Assembly: GCF_030124175.1 (NCBI RefSeq)
Contig: NZ_JASKMT010000017.1
Span: forward strand, 1-64,000
Length of the DNA stretch: 64,000 bases
Reading direction: 5' to 3'
From: Streptomyces sp. 549
Lineage (GTDB): Bacteria > Actinomycetota > Actinomycetes > Streptomycetales > Streptomycetaceae
The position numbers were made by a program, and so were the translations under genes. Below, piece by piece: positions 1 through 7,615 of this stretch; the first letter of the stretch is position 1, and each line of letters starts with the position of its first letter. The notes beneath the pieces are model-generated. The model was not told the origin of the DNA. It searched no databases and saw only the letters and a list, made by a program, of their open reading frames with translations.

Positions 1-161
1 GCAACGGCGGCGGCAAGCCGTCCGTCCCGGAACTCCAGACCGCCATGGGCATCACCTGGACCAGCGTCCGCGAGGAACTGACCGAAGCCATCCCACCCGC
101 CTACACCGAGCACATCGGCGCCGCATTCCTCGCCACCGCAACGCTGGGGATGGTGGCATGA
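1..161 (+). CDS. DNA methyltransferase, C-terminal end only (partial)
   Basis: An open frame runs in from the left edge (first full codon at base 3) and stops at 159-161. Its last residues include EELTEAIPPAYTEHIG. An IPPAYTE-type ending is common at the C-terminus of phage and element-borne DNA cytosine methyltransferases, so this is probably the tail of such an enzyme. The catalytic part lies outside the window. The stop overlaps the start of the next gene (ATGA), which points to one transcript with the replication genes. The family call rests on a short motif. Confidence 0.5.
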   Translation, partial: NGGGKPSVPELQTAMGITWTSVREELTEAIPPAYTEHIGAAFLATATLGMVA

Positions 162-1048
162 GCGGGAACCTGCTGTCCGCAGCGCTCGACGCCGCCGCCT
201 GCGGCTGGCCCGTCCTGCCCCTGCGCCCCGGCGGCAAGCGCCCCGCCCTGCACGGCGAGAACGCCTGCACCCGCACCGGCCCCTGCGCCGGCGGACACGT
301 GAAGTGGGAGCAGCGCGCCACCACGGACCCCGACCGCATCCGGCACGCCTGGGCAGCCGCACCGTTCAACGTCGGCATCGCCACCGGTCCCGCCGGGCTC
401 CTCGTCGTCGACCTGGACCGGCCGAAGGGCAAGGGCAGTGCGGATACGCCTTGCGGCGTGGCGACCTTCACGGCGCTCTGCGAGCGCGCCGGACAGCCGG
501 TCCCCACCACCCGTACGGTGCGGACCGCGAGCGGTGGACAGCACCTGTACTTCACCGCCCCCACCGGAACCCGGCTGGGCAACAGTGCGGGCACGCTCGC
601 GCCGCTGGTCGACACCCGCGCGTGGGGCGGCTACGTCGTCGCCCCCGGCAGCATCACCCCCAGCGGCCCCTACGAGATCCTGGACGACACCCCGCCCGCC
701 GCCGCGCCCGAATGGCTGCACACCCGCCTGACGGGCCGTCAGGCCGTGCGGGGGCTTATGGCTGCACCGGTCGCGTCGCGGTCCTCTCGTCGCGTCACAG
801 CTGCCCTGAACGCCGAACTGGCGGCTGTCCACGGTGCGCCGGAGGGTGCGCGCAACGCGACGTTGCTGCGGGCGACGCGCGCTCTTGGGCGGTTCGTCGC
901 GTGGGGCCAGATCCCCCGGCACGTGGTCGAGGACGCTTTTCAAGGAGCGGGGGAGGCGGCGGGACTGCCGCCGGCCGAGTGCCGCGCCACCATCCGCAGC
1001 GCCCTCAACTGGTCCATCCGCACCGCCCGCACCCAGGGGGCGGCATGA
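158..1048 (+). CDS. Bifunctional DNA primase/polymerase (prim-pol)
   Basis: A 296-residue protein with the N-terminal prim-pol fold typical of actinomycete integrative elements and phages. Visible elements are an N-terminal GWPVLPLRPGGKRP segment, the metal-binding acidic motif VVDLDRPK near residue 90, and the GGQHLYF histidine motif near residue 128. The family primes and copies DNA during element replication. The gene overlaps the preceding methyltransferase and the following small gene by 4 bases each. With the DUF3631 ATPase and iterons downstream, it probably forms the replication module. It is shorter than proteins that also carry a fused helicase; here the ATPase is a separate gene. 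Confidence 0.88.
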   Translation: MSGNLLSAALDAAACGWPVLPLRPGGKRPALHGENACTRTGPCAGGHVKWEQRATTDPDRIRHAWAAAPFNVGIATGPAGLLVVDLDRPKGKGSADTPCGVATFTALCERAGQPVPTTRTVRTASGGQHLYFTAPTGTRLGNSAGTLAPLVDTRAWGGYVVAPGSITPSGPYEILDDTPPAAAPEWLHTRLTGRQAVRGLMAAPVASRSSRRVTAALNAELAAVHGAPEGARNATLLRATRALGRFVAWGQIPRHVVEDAFQGAGEAAGLPPAECRATIRSALNWSIRTARTQGAA

Positions 1049-1401
1049 GCCAGCAGCATCCCCCCTCCCTGAAAAGCCAGTCCGTGACCAGTGACCAACC
1101 GCATGCCGCCGCCCCTGGCCCGGCCGCGTCGGACGGTCGGGCGCTGAAGGTCGTCGCCGAAGGCGTCCCCACTGCTCTTTGCCCTGACCCGCACCCGGGC
1201 GACGGGCGGCACTCCGTGGCGTGGCTGCACATCTGCGTGCCCGGCCACAGCGCGGTTCCTTCGGTCACGTCGCGGTGCCTGTGCGGCAGGGACCGCCGCG
1301 CGGTCGGCAGGGCACGCGTGCTGGCCCTCATCGACGACCACCAGGCACACCGCCACACCTGCCCGCTCCGCAGTCCCCAGGAAGGGAGGACGGCCGCATG
1401 A
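1045..1401 (+). CDS. Small Cys/His-rich element protein, unknown function
   Basis: A 118-residue protein of no recognised family. The N-terminal 40 residues are low complexity. The C-terminal half has spaced Cys and His residues (CPDPHPGDGRH, HICVPGH, RCLCGRD, HRHTCPL) that could bind zinc. Its ATG overlaps the prim-pol stop (ATGA), and its own stop overlaps the next ATG, so it is translated with the replication genes. Small Cys/His proteins of this kind are often found between prim-pol and DUF3631 genes in Streptomyces elements. A role in replication or its control is inference. Confidence 0.7.
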   Translation: MSQQHPPSLKSQSVTSDQPHAAAPGPAASDGRALKVVAEGVPTALCPDPHPGDGRHSVAWLHICVPGHSAVPSVTSRCLCGRDRRAVGRARVLALIDDHQAHRHTCPLRSPQEGRTAA

Positions 1402-2633
1402 ACGAGACGGATGGCGCTGCGTTGCTCGATGAGGTCGAGCAGTTCCATCGGCGCTTCAACGCCTTCCCCACCCAAGCTGCGTACGTCGCTGTTGCACTGT
1501 GGGACGCACACGCGCACCTGCTCGACTGCTTCGACTCCACCCCCCGGCTCGCGTTCCTCTCCCCCGAGCCGGGCAGCGGCAAGTCCCGCGCACTGGAGAT
1601 CGTCGAGACCCTGGTTCCGCATCCGATGGTGGCGGTCAACGCTTCCGCTGCCGCCCTCTTCCGGGCCGTTTCCGGCACCGACGGACGGCCCACCATCCTC
1701 TTCGACGAGATCGACACCGTATTCGGTCCCAAGGCGGGGGAAAACGAGGAGCTGCGCGGGTTCCTCAACGCTGGGCACCGCCGCTCCGGCGTCACCTACC
1801 GGTGCGTGGGTGACGGCTCCACGCAGAACGTGGTGGCGTTCCCGTCCTACTGCGCGGTGGCAATGGCCGGACTCGGCTCCCTGCCGGACACGATCCTGAC
1901 CCGCTCGGTCATCATCCGCATGCGACGCCGGGCCCCGAACGAGCGCGTGGAGCCCTTCCGACAGCGTCTGCACGAAGGTGAGGGCAACACTCTGCGCGAC
2001 CGGCTGGCCGCATGGGCGAACACCGTCCGCACGGGTCTGGAAGGCGCGTGGCCGACGATGCCCGAGGGAGTTACTGACCGCCCTGCCGACGTATGGGAAC
2101 CCCTGCTTGCCGTAGCTGACGCTGCCGGAGGGGCGTGGCCCGCACGGGCCCGTGCGGCCTGTGTGGAGCTGGTGACCGCAGCCAAGGAAGACGACCGCAC
2201 CTCGCTCGGTATCCGACTTCTCACCGACCTGCGCGACCACGTGTTCTGCGGAGCGGACCGGATGCCCACGGCCGTCATTCTCGAATGTCTCAACGCCATG
2301 GATGAAGCTCCCTGGCCGGACATGGGTGGCAAGCCCATGACCCCTCGGGCTCTGTCTCGCCTGCTCGGGGAGTACGTCACCGGCGACAACAAGGCCATCA
2401 AGCCACGGCCCATTCGAACCGCCGCCGGTGTCCCCCGCGGTTACTACGCCGAGGACCTGGCGGACGCCTGGACGCGGTACTGCCCACCACCCCCTGAGAA
2501 GTCCGCTACATCCGCTACACCCGCTACAGACCAGCTCAGCGGCGGTGCAGATGTAGCGGATGAGCTTCCCGGTATCCGCTACATCCACCCGTCCTCGGCT
2601 ACACCCGCCGGACCGGCCAGCCGCACCGCGTAG
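1398..2633 (+). CDS. DUF3631-type replication ATPase
   Basis: A 411-residue P-loop ATPase. The Walker A motif is PGSGKS near residue 58 and a Walker B-like ILFDEID lies near residue 99, in the layout of the DUF3631 domain found beside prim-pol proteins in actinomycete elements. It probably acts as the helicase or initiator ATPase. The start is the ATG overlapping the preceding stop. The last 60 or so codons run through the iteron array, so the C-terminus is rich in SAT and PAT residues and is probably shaped by the DNA repeats rather than by protein function. Confidence 0.85.
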   Translation: MNETDGAALLDEVEQFHRRFNAFPTQAAYVAVALWDAHAHLLDCFDSTPRLAFLSPEPGSGKSRALEIVETLVPHPMVAVNASAAALFRAVSGTDGRPTILFDEIDTVFGPKAGENEELRGFLNAGHRRSGVTYRCVGDGSTQNVVAFPSYCAVAMAGLGSLPDTILTRSVIIRMRRRAPNERVEPFRQRLHEGEGNTLRDRLAAWANTVRTGLEGAWPTMPEGVTDRPADVWEPLLAVADAAGGAWPARARAACVELVTAAKEDDRTSLGIRLLTDLRDHVFCGADRMPTAVILECLNAMDEAPWPDMGGKPMTPRALSRLLGEYVTGDNKAIKPRPIRTAAGVPRGYYAEDLADAWTRYCPPPPEKSATSATPATDQLSGGADVADELPGIRYIHPSSATPAGPASRTA

Positions 2634-2719
2634 CGGCACCCATCCGCTACACCCCGCCCATCCGCTACACCCGCACGGTCTCCGACCTGCGGTGTAGCGG
2701 ATGTAGCGGATGTAGCGGC
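2502..2719. repeat. Iteron array, probable replication origin of the element
   Basis: The 9-mer TCCGCTACA or its complement TGTAGCGGA recurs in both orientations. Forward copies start at 2502, 2511, 2575, 2643 and 2661, with near matches at 2520 and 2595. Reverse copies start at 2552, 2693 and 2702, with a near match at 2711. The array straddles the end of the DUF3631 gene and the gap before the excisionase gene. Clustered inverted and direct short repeats beside rep genes are the usual form of an initiator-bound origin. Binding by the prim-pol or DUF3631 product is inferred. Confidence 0.8.
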
Positions 2720-2744
2720 TCTCTGAGAAGGGAGCGCCCGAAGC

Positions 2745-2972
2745 ATGCTCACGCAGGACGAGACACACGATCCCACTCTTGCCCTCCTCACTGTCGAGGA
2801 AGCCGCCCGGCGGCTCGGCATCGGCCGGACCGTCTGCTACCGGCTCATCAGCTCCGGCGACCTGGAGTCGGTCACGGTGGGGCGACTCCGCAAGGTGCCC
2901 GCCGAGGCCGTCCCGGAGTACGTCGCCCGCCTCCGCACCTCCCGCCGTTCCACGACGCAGATCGCTGCCTGA
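2745..2972 (+). CDS. xis: Excisionase-type HTH protein (Xis)
   Basis: A 75-residue protein with an excisionase-family winged helix-turn-helix (LLTVEEAARRLGIGRTVCYR, then LISSGDLESVTVGRLRKVP). It sits 11 bases before the integrase gene, the normal place for the directionality factor of tyrosine-recombinase elements. A GAAGGGAG ribosome site precedes the ATG. The role, directing Int towards excision, comes from family and position. Confidence 0.87.
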   Translation: MLTQDETHDPTLALLTVEEAARRLGIGRTVCYRLISSGDLESVTVGRLRKVPAEAVPEYVARLRTSRRSTTQIAA

Positions 2973-2983
2973 AAGGACAACCT

Positions 2984-4252
2984 GTGGCTGAAGAGAAGAA
3001 CCGCACGCGGCAGCCCAACGGACGGTCATCCGTCTATCTCGGCAAGGACGGAAGGTGGCACGGCCGTGTCACGGTCGGCATCCGGGATGACGGTCGCCCC
3101 GACCGTCGGCACGTGGAGCGGAAGACCAAGGCGGAGGTGACCAAGGCGGTCCGGGAGCTGGAGAAGCAACGGGACACGGGGAAGCTCCGCAAGCCTGGCA
3201 AGCGCTGGACGGTCGCTGATTGGCTCACCCATTGGGTGGAGACCATCGCACCGCTGGCCGTCAACGAGAACACGATGGTGGGCTATGGCGTGGCAGTCAG
3301 GAAGCACCTGATTCCCGCCCTCGGAGCGCACCGGCTCGACCGGTTGGAGCCGGAGCACATCGAGCGCTTCTACGCGAAGATGCAGGCCCGTGGCAGTGCC
3401 GCCGCCACAGCCCACCAGGCGCACCGGACGTTCCGCACCGCGTTGAACGAGGCAGTGCGGCGCGGACACTTGGCAGAGAACCCCGTCCGGCTCGCCAAGG
3501 CCCCGCGCGTCAACGAAGAGGAAGTCGAGCCGTACACCGTGGATGAGGTGAGGCGGCTCCTCACCGCCGCACAGCGGCGCCGGAACACCGCTCGGTGGGC
3601 GGTCGCCCTGGCCCTGGGTCTGCGACAGGGCGAAGCGCTCGGTCTGAAGTGGACGGATGTGGACCTAGACACCGGAATCCTCTACGTCCGGCGCAGTCGG
3701 CGGCGGCCCCGGTACGCGCACGGGTGCGGCGACACCTGTGGCCGCAAGGCCGGGTACTGCCCGGACCGGCGCCGGACCAACCCGGAAACTGCCGACACCA
3801 AGTCGCGCGCCGGCCGCCGGGCGGTGGGGCTACCACCGCAGCTCGCGAACCTGCTGCGTCAGCACCGAGTCGCGCAGGACCGGGAGCGGCAGGCGGCGGG
3901 GGAGCAGTGGACGGAAAACGGCTGGTTGTTCGCCACGGTGGACGGGCGCGGCACCTCACCGCGTACGGACTACGACGAGTGGAAAGAGCTGCTGACCGAC
4001 GCCAAGGTGAGGGACGGCCGTCTCCACGACGCCCGGCACACCGCCGCCACGGTCCTGCTCATCCTCGGAGTCTCCGAGAGGGCCGTCATGGGGCTCATGG
4101 GTTGGTCCACCACAGCCATGGCTGCTCGGTATCAGCACATGGTGGATTCGGTCCGAAGCGACGTGGCTCGACAGGTGGATGGACTCATATGGACGCCGGC
4201 CGGAGACGAGCCCGATGACGGGGCCGTTGGTGTGCTCGCCCCGACCCGGTGA
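2984..4252 (+). CDS. int: Tyrosine-type site-specific integrase
   Basis: A 422-residue phage-type integrase that recombines the element with its chromosomal site. An N-terminal arm-binding region (about 15-70) is followed by a SAM-like core-binding domain (about 75-170) and the catalytic domain. Catalytic residues visible are Arg in GLRQGEALGL, the HDARHT box and the Tyr of ARYQHM. A small Cys-rich insert (HGCGDTCGRKAGYCPDRR) lies in the catalytic domain, as in several Streptomyces element integrases. The start is GTG at 2984, after AAAGGA. It is the last element gene on this strand before tRNA-Ser. Confidence 0.95.
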   Translation: MAEEKNRTRQPNGRSSVYLGKDGRWHGRVTVGIRDDGRPDRRHVERKTKAEVTKAVRELEKQRDTGKLRKPGKRWTVADWLTHWVETIAPLAVNENTMVGYGVAVRKHLIPALGAHRLDRLEPEHIERFYAKMQARGSAAATAHQAHRTFRTALNEAVRRGHLAENPVRLAKAPRVNEEEVEPYTVDEVRRLLTAAQRRRNTARWAVALALGLRQGEALGLKWTDVDLDTGILYVRRSRRRPRYAHGCGDTCGRKAGYCPDRRRTNPETADTKSRAGRRAVGLPPQLANLLRQHRVAQDRERQAAGEQWTENGWLFATVDGRGTSPRTDYDEWKELLTDAKVRDGRLHDARHTAATVLLILGVSERAVMGLMGWSTTAMAARYQHMVDSVRSDVARQVDGLIWTPAGDEPDDGAVGVLAPTR

Positions 4253-4254
4253 GA

Positions 4255-4291
4255 CTGAGAGGGGCAGGGTTCTACACCCTGCCCCTCTCAG
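4255..4291. terminator. Strong hairpin shared by int and the convergent cargo gene
   Basis: A perfect 15-bp stem (4255-4269 with 4277-4291) around a 7-base loop lies 2 bases after the int stop. The stop codon of the convergent gene (4288-4290) is inside the right arm. A GC-rich perfect stem between convergent genes is best read as a bidirectional terminator. Confidence 0.85.
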
Positions 4292-4998
4292 CGCTGCGTC
4301 ATCACCTGACATCCGTCGATCAGTCGCGCCACCACGCTAAACGTAGCTAGCTGTTCCAATGCCTCCTGCTCCGCCAAGTCACCCACTTCGTGGGCAGCGG
4401 GGTTCCGGAGCGCGAAGTAAGCCCCCTGGCCGAGTTGGTGGGCGCCACGCTGCCGTGTCTGCACTCCGGGGTCTGTCGGGTCACCCGGCATCCGTAGTCG
4501 GGGCTTGCCCGTCTCCGGGGCCTTATCGCTGAAGGCTTCCTGTACGAGCTTGGCGTCCGACAGGTCACGCCGACCAAGCTTGTCCTGGAGGTGGGCGTTG
4601 ATCGACGTGGCGGCGGCATGAACGGCGGCTCGGTAGTGCCTGGACTCCCAGAAGGTGCGAGCAGCGTCCCACACCCATGGGTGGAGCCTGTCAGCCGGAA
4701 GAGATGGCGCATCTGGCGCCAATCGAGTCGTCCACTCGTCCATGTCTGCGAGGATGCCTATGCCGCGCCTGACTGCGCTTGTGTTGATGGTCAGCCCTTG
4801 CCAGTCGTCCTCCGCAAGCACCTCTGTGTGCAGCAGCCGAGGGTCGAGAGTGCGCAAGATCTTCACGACTGTGGGCTCAGCTTCAAACAGCCGCTTCCGA
4901 ACTTCCGACGTAGCAGCGTTGGCACGCCGAAGGAGCCAGTAGTGATCCTCTAGCGCTTCGAAGGCAGTGAGCCGCTTACGCATCCAGTCTCGATCCAC
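4288..4998 (-). CDS. HEPN-like protein of the Ymh/TIGR02391 family, probable defence cargo
   Basis: A 236-residue protein whose C-terminal half matches my memory of the Hypoth_ymh/TIGR02391 family: a helical YRAAVHAAATSINAHL segment, then GAYFALRNPAAHE near the end. RNPAAH fits the R-x4-H motif of HEPN RNases, which act in toxin-antitoxin, abortive-infection and other RNA-cleaving defence systems. It starts at a GTG (4996-4998). It lies between the integrase and the tRNA attachment site, the usual place for cargo. No partner antitoxin or NTase gene is visible. RNase activity is inference from the motif. Confidence 0.7.
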   Translation of the reverse strand: MDRDWMRKRLTAFEALEDHYWLLRRANAATSEVRKRLFEAEPTVVKILRTLDPRLLHTEVLAEDDWQGLTINTSAVRRGIGILADMDEWTTRLAPDAPSLPADRLHPWVWDAARTFWESRHYRAAVHAAATSINAHLQDKLGRRDLSDAKLVQEAFSDKAPETGKPRLRMPGDPTDPGVQTRQRGAHQLGQGAYFALRNPAAHEVGDLAEQEALEQLATFSVVARLIDGCQVMTQR

Positions 4999-5058
4999 GC
5001 CCCGGAGGATAGGGGGCGAAACACCTATTGCGGTGAGATTTTCTGCGCTTGACGGGCC

Positions 5059-5081
5059 AACTGAGACGGAAACTGAGACGG
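5059..5081 (+). repeat. Tandem 11-mer next to the attachment region
   Basis: AACTGAGACGG occurs at 5059-5069 and again at 5071-5081, a 12-base period. It lies between the cargo gene and tRNA-Ser, on the element side. Short direct repeats here could be arm-type sites for the integrase or excisionase. No protein gene covers them. Confidence 0.45.
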
Positions 5082-5087
5082 CGCACG

Positions 5088-5124
5088 ACGAAGGGCCGGA
5101 CCCCTGCCGGGTCCGGCCCTTCGT
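5088..5124 (-). terminator. Terminator downstream of tRNA-Ser
   Basis: A perfect 16-bp stem (5088-5103 with 5109-5124) and 5-base loop lie 15 bases beyond the tRNA 3' end, so they can end leftward transcription of the tRNA. The hairpin is on the element side of the presumed attachment core. Either the element brings its own terminator or the crossover lies beyond it. Confidence 0.8.
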
Positions 5125-5139
5125 TCGTCCTGCTCAGAG

Positions 5140-5226
5140 CGGTAGCGGTGGGATTTGAACCCACGGTGGAGTTGCCCCCACACTCGCTTTCGAGGCGAGC
5201 TCCTTCGGCCGCTCGGACACGCTACC
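5140..5226 (-). tRNA. tRNA-Ser(CGA), probable attachment site
   Basis: An 87-base class II tRNA read leftward. The acceptor GGTAGCG pairs with CGCTACC and leaves discriminator G at 5140. The anticodon stem CTCGC/GCGAG holds the loop CTCGAAA (anticodon CGA). There is a long variable arm (GTGGGGGCAACTCCAC) and a T arm GTGGG-TTCAAAT-CCCAC. CCA is not encoded. The 3' end faces the mobile element, so this gene is the likely integration target. The tadA stop is only 10 bases upstream, so co-transcription with tadA is possible. Confidence 0.96.
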
Positions 5227-5236
5227 GGGAGAGAGC

Positions 5237-5737
5237 TTAGCCCACGGTGGGGCGTGCGCCGAAATCGGTGCCCGGGCGGTGGCGGAAGAAGTCGGTGAGC
5301 AGTGCGCCGCACCGGTCGGCGAGCACTCCGGGGATCACCTCGGGGCGGTGGTTGAGTCGCCGGTCGCGCACCACGTCCCACAGCGAGCCGGCGGCGCCCG
5401 CCTTGGGGTCGGTGGCGCCGTAGACGATCCGGTCGACCCGGGACAGCACCGCGGCGCCGGCGCACATCGTGCACGGCTCCAGGGTGACGACCAGGGTGCA
5501 GCCGGTGAGCCGCCACCCGCCGGCCTGCTCGGCGGCGCGGCGCAGGGCGACGACCTCGGCGTGCGCGGTGGGGTCGCCGGACGCCTCGCGGGCGTTGTGC
5601 CCGCGGCCCAGCTCGGTGCCGTCGGGGCCGAGCACGAGCGCGCCCACGGGGACGTCGCCGGCGCCGGCGGCCTCGACGGCCTCCGCGAGGGCGTGCCGCA
5701 TCGAGGGGAGCCAGGGGTCGCGCAGAGGATCGTCCAT
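5237..5737 (-). CDS. tadA: tRNA-specific adenosine deaminase TadA
   Basis: A 166-residue cytidine/deoxycytidylate-deaminase fold enzyme that turns adenosine 34 of tRNA-Arg(ACG) into inosine. The zinc site is complete: HAE near residue 58, then PCTMC near residue 89. The usual GHNAREASGDPTAHAE context is present. Length is normal. It follows its conserved partner gene by 18 bases on the same strand, a pairing typical of actinomycetes, and ends just before tRNA-Ser. Confidence 0.95.
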   Translation of the reverse strand: MDDPLRDPWLPSMRHALAEAVEAAGAGDVPVGALVLGPDGTELGRGHNAREASGDPTAHAEVVALRRAAEQAGGWRLTGCTLVVTLEPCTMCAGAAVLSRVDRIVYGATDPKAGAAGSLWDVVRDRRLNHRPEVIPGVLADRCGALLTDFFRHRPGTDFGARPTVG

Positions 5738-5755
5738 GCCCCCAGTGTCACCCGG

Positions 5756-6295
5756 CTACCGGACGGCCTCCAGCACGTCGGTGCAGCCCAGAGCCTCGGC
5801 GATCTCGGAGAGCGCGTCACCGGCGTCCAGCGACAGCACCTCCTTCTCCAGCATCCCGAGGTCGGCCAGCAGTTCGGCGTCGCCGACCGGCCCGTCCGGG
5901 ACGGTGCCCGGCTCGGACGGCTCGTCGTCGGCGTCGTCGGCCACCACGTCGGGCTCGCCGTCCTCGGTGCCGTCGAGGTCGACGAGGCTGTCGAGGTCCT
6001 CGGGCGCCTCGGGGTCCCGGCCGAGGACCTCGTCGGTGAGCAGGATCTCGCCGTAGGCGTTGCGGGCGGCGGCTGCCGCGTCGGAGACGTAGATGCGAGG
6101 GTCGTCCTCGCCGTCCACGCGGACGACGCCGAACCAGGCGCCCTCCTGTTCGATGCAGATCAGCACCGTGTCGTCCTCCCCGGCCGCCTCGCGGGCGAGG
6201 TCCGCGAGATCGGCGAGGGTTTCCACGTCGTCGAGTTCCGTGTCGCTCGCTACCCATCCCTCTTCGGTGCGCGCGAGCAGTGCGGCGAAGTACAC
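5756..6295 (-). CDS. tRNA adenosine deaminase-associated protein
   Basis: A 179-residue acidic protein of the actinobacterial family named only for its place beside tadA (TIGR03941 type). It has an N-terminal YFAALLARTEEGWVASDTEL segment and a DDTVLICIEQEGAWFG core, then a very acidic stretch (about residues 100-150) before a short C-terminal domain. It has no catalytic motif I recognise. It is probably co-transcribed with tadA; its biochemical role is unknown. Confidence 0.87.
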   Translation of the reverse strand: MYFAALLARTEEGWVASDTELDDVETLADLADLAREAAGEDDTVLICIEQEGAWFGVVRVDGEDDPRIYVSDAAAAARNAYGEILLTDEVLGRDPEAPEDLDSLVDLDGTEDGEPDVVADDADDEPSEPGTVPDGPVGDAELLADLGMLEKEVLSLDAGDALSEIAEALGCTDVLEAVR

Positions 6296-6489
6296 CGTGA
6301 CTCTCCCACTGGTATCCGGTGATCAGCGAGTGCTCAAGAGGGGCGACGCCCCGCTCTTTCGGCATCGTGACAGAAACCCGCGCCGGATGGGACGTCTTCG
6401 ACGATGCGTCGGGCAGGTGTTTGCGGATCGGACGCGAGAGCAGGCAGCCGGGAGGCGCGGTGGGCCCAACCTGCGGGCGTTACCGCCGG

Positions 6490-6696
6490 TCACCACCGGA
6501 ACGTGCGCATCCGCATCTGCTGGCGCATTCGGGCGGCGCGCGCCCGGCGCGGTTGCACGCGCTCGCGCAGTGCCTTCGCCTCGCTCAGCTCGCGCAGGAA
6601 GAGCGCCCGCTTGCGCAGGCGGTCCGGGTCGCTGACCTCGCGGCGCAGCGCGGCGGTGTCACCTCTGCGCGGCGACTGGTTCCTCGGGTCGGACAT
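6490..6696 (-). CDS. Small basic conserved protein, unknown function
   Basis: A 68-residue, Arg-rich protein, divergent from upp and 100 bases from it. I believe similar small basic proteins lie beside upp in other streptomycetes. It has no signal peptide or membrane segment, and its helical, basic make-up (ARMRQQMRMRTFRW at the end) would suit nucleic-acid binding. A GAGGTGAGGC-type ribosome site precedes the start. Function unknown. Confidence 0.6.
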   Translation of the reverse strand: MSDPRNQSPRRGDTAALRREVSDPDRLRKRALFLRELSEAKALRERVQPRRARAARMRQQMRMRTFRW

Positions 6697-6796
6697 ATGG
6701 CCTCACCTCCGGCGTATCCCTTCACTTTCCCTCCGGACCCGGGGTTCACGCCACCGCAGGAGACCTGGTCACGTGGGTCTCGGATACTGTCGGAGC

Positions 6797-7432
6797 ATGC
6801 GGACCCACGTCGTCGACCACCCGCTGGTGGCGCACAAACTCACCACGCTGCGCGATGAGCGCACCGACTCCCCGACCTTCCGGCGGCTCGCCGACGAGCT
6901 GGTCACCCTGCTCGCCTACGAGGCGACCCGGGACGTGCGCACCGAGCAGGTCGACATCCGCACGCCGGTCACCGGCACCACCGGCGTGCGCCTGTCGCAC
7001 CCGCGCCCGCTGGTGGTGCCGATCCTGCGGGCGGGCCTGGGCATGCTGGACGGCATGGTCCGCCTGCTGCCCACGGCCGAGGTCGGCTTCCTGGGCATGA
7101 TCAGGGACGAGCAGACGCTGCAGGCGTCGACGTACGCCACGCGCATGCCGGACGACCTGTCCGGCCGCCAGGTGTACGTGCTCGACCCGATGCTGGCCAC
7201 CGGCGGCACGCTGGTCGCGGCCATCCGGGAGCTGATCGGGCGGGGCGCCGACGACGTGACGGCGCTGTGCCTGCTGGCCGCGCCGGAGGGCGTGGAGCTG
7301 ATGGAGCGCGAACTGGCCGGCACGCCCGTCACCGTGGTGACGGCGGCCGTCGACGAGCGGCTGAACGAGTCCGGCTACATCGTGCCCGGGCTCGGCGACG
7401 CCGGAGACCGGATGTACGGCACCGCCGGCTGA
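6797..7432 (+). CDS. upp: Uracil phosphoribosyltransferase
   Basis: A 211-residue enzyme of pyrimidine salvage that makes UMP from uracil and PRPP. The PRPP-binding loop is DPMLATGGT near residue 130, with the family segment VPILRAGLGMLDGM and the C-terminal uracil-binding region DERLNESGYIVPGLGDAGDR. ATG at 6797 gives the normal N-terminus and family length; longer open frames upstream are not needed. Confidence 0.95.
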   Translation: MRTHVVDHPLVAHKLTTLRDERTDSPTFRRLADELVTLLAYEATRDVRTEQVDIRTPVTGTTGVRLSHPRPLVVPILRAGLGMLDGMVRLLPTAEVGFLGMIRDEQTLQASTYATRMPDDLSGRQVYVLDPMLATGGTLVAAIRELIGRGADDVTALCLLAAPEGVELMERELAGTPVTVVTAAVDERLNESGYIVPGLGDAGDRMYGTAG

Positions 7433-7615
7433 CGTCACGCACGCGCACGCGCACGCGGACCGGATACGCCGGTCCGCTCCCGGCCGGTCCGCGGGCTCGT
7501 ACGCCGGTGGGTCTGCGGCCCGTGCGCGGGTCTGCACGCCGGCTCGCCCGCACCCCCCGGGCCGATCCGGGCTGCCCGGCCGCGTGATCCGCTGCGGCCC
7601 GGGAGCGGCCGGTGG

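Noticed and set aside
1005..3029. Very long open frame on the minus strand (about 674 codons)
   Set aside because: It runs opposite the DUF3631, xis and element genes and has Arg/Gly-rich shadow composition, no family motif and no ribosome site. GC-rich third-codon bias explains it.
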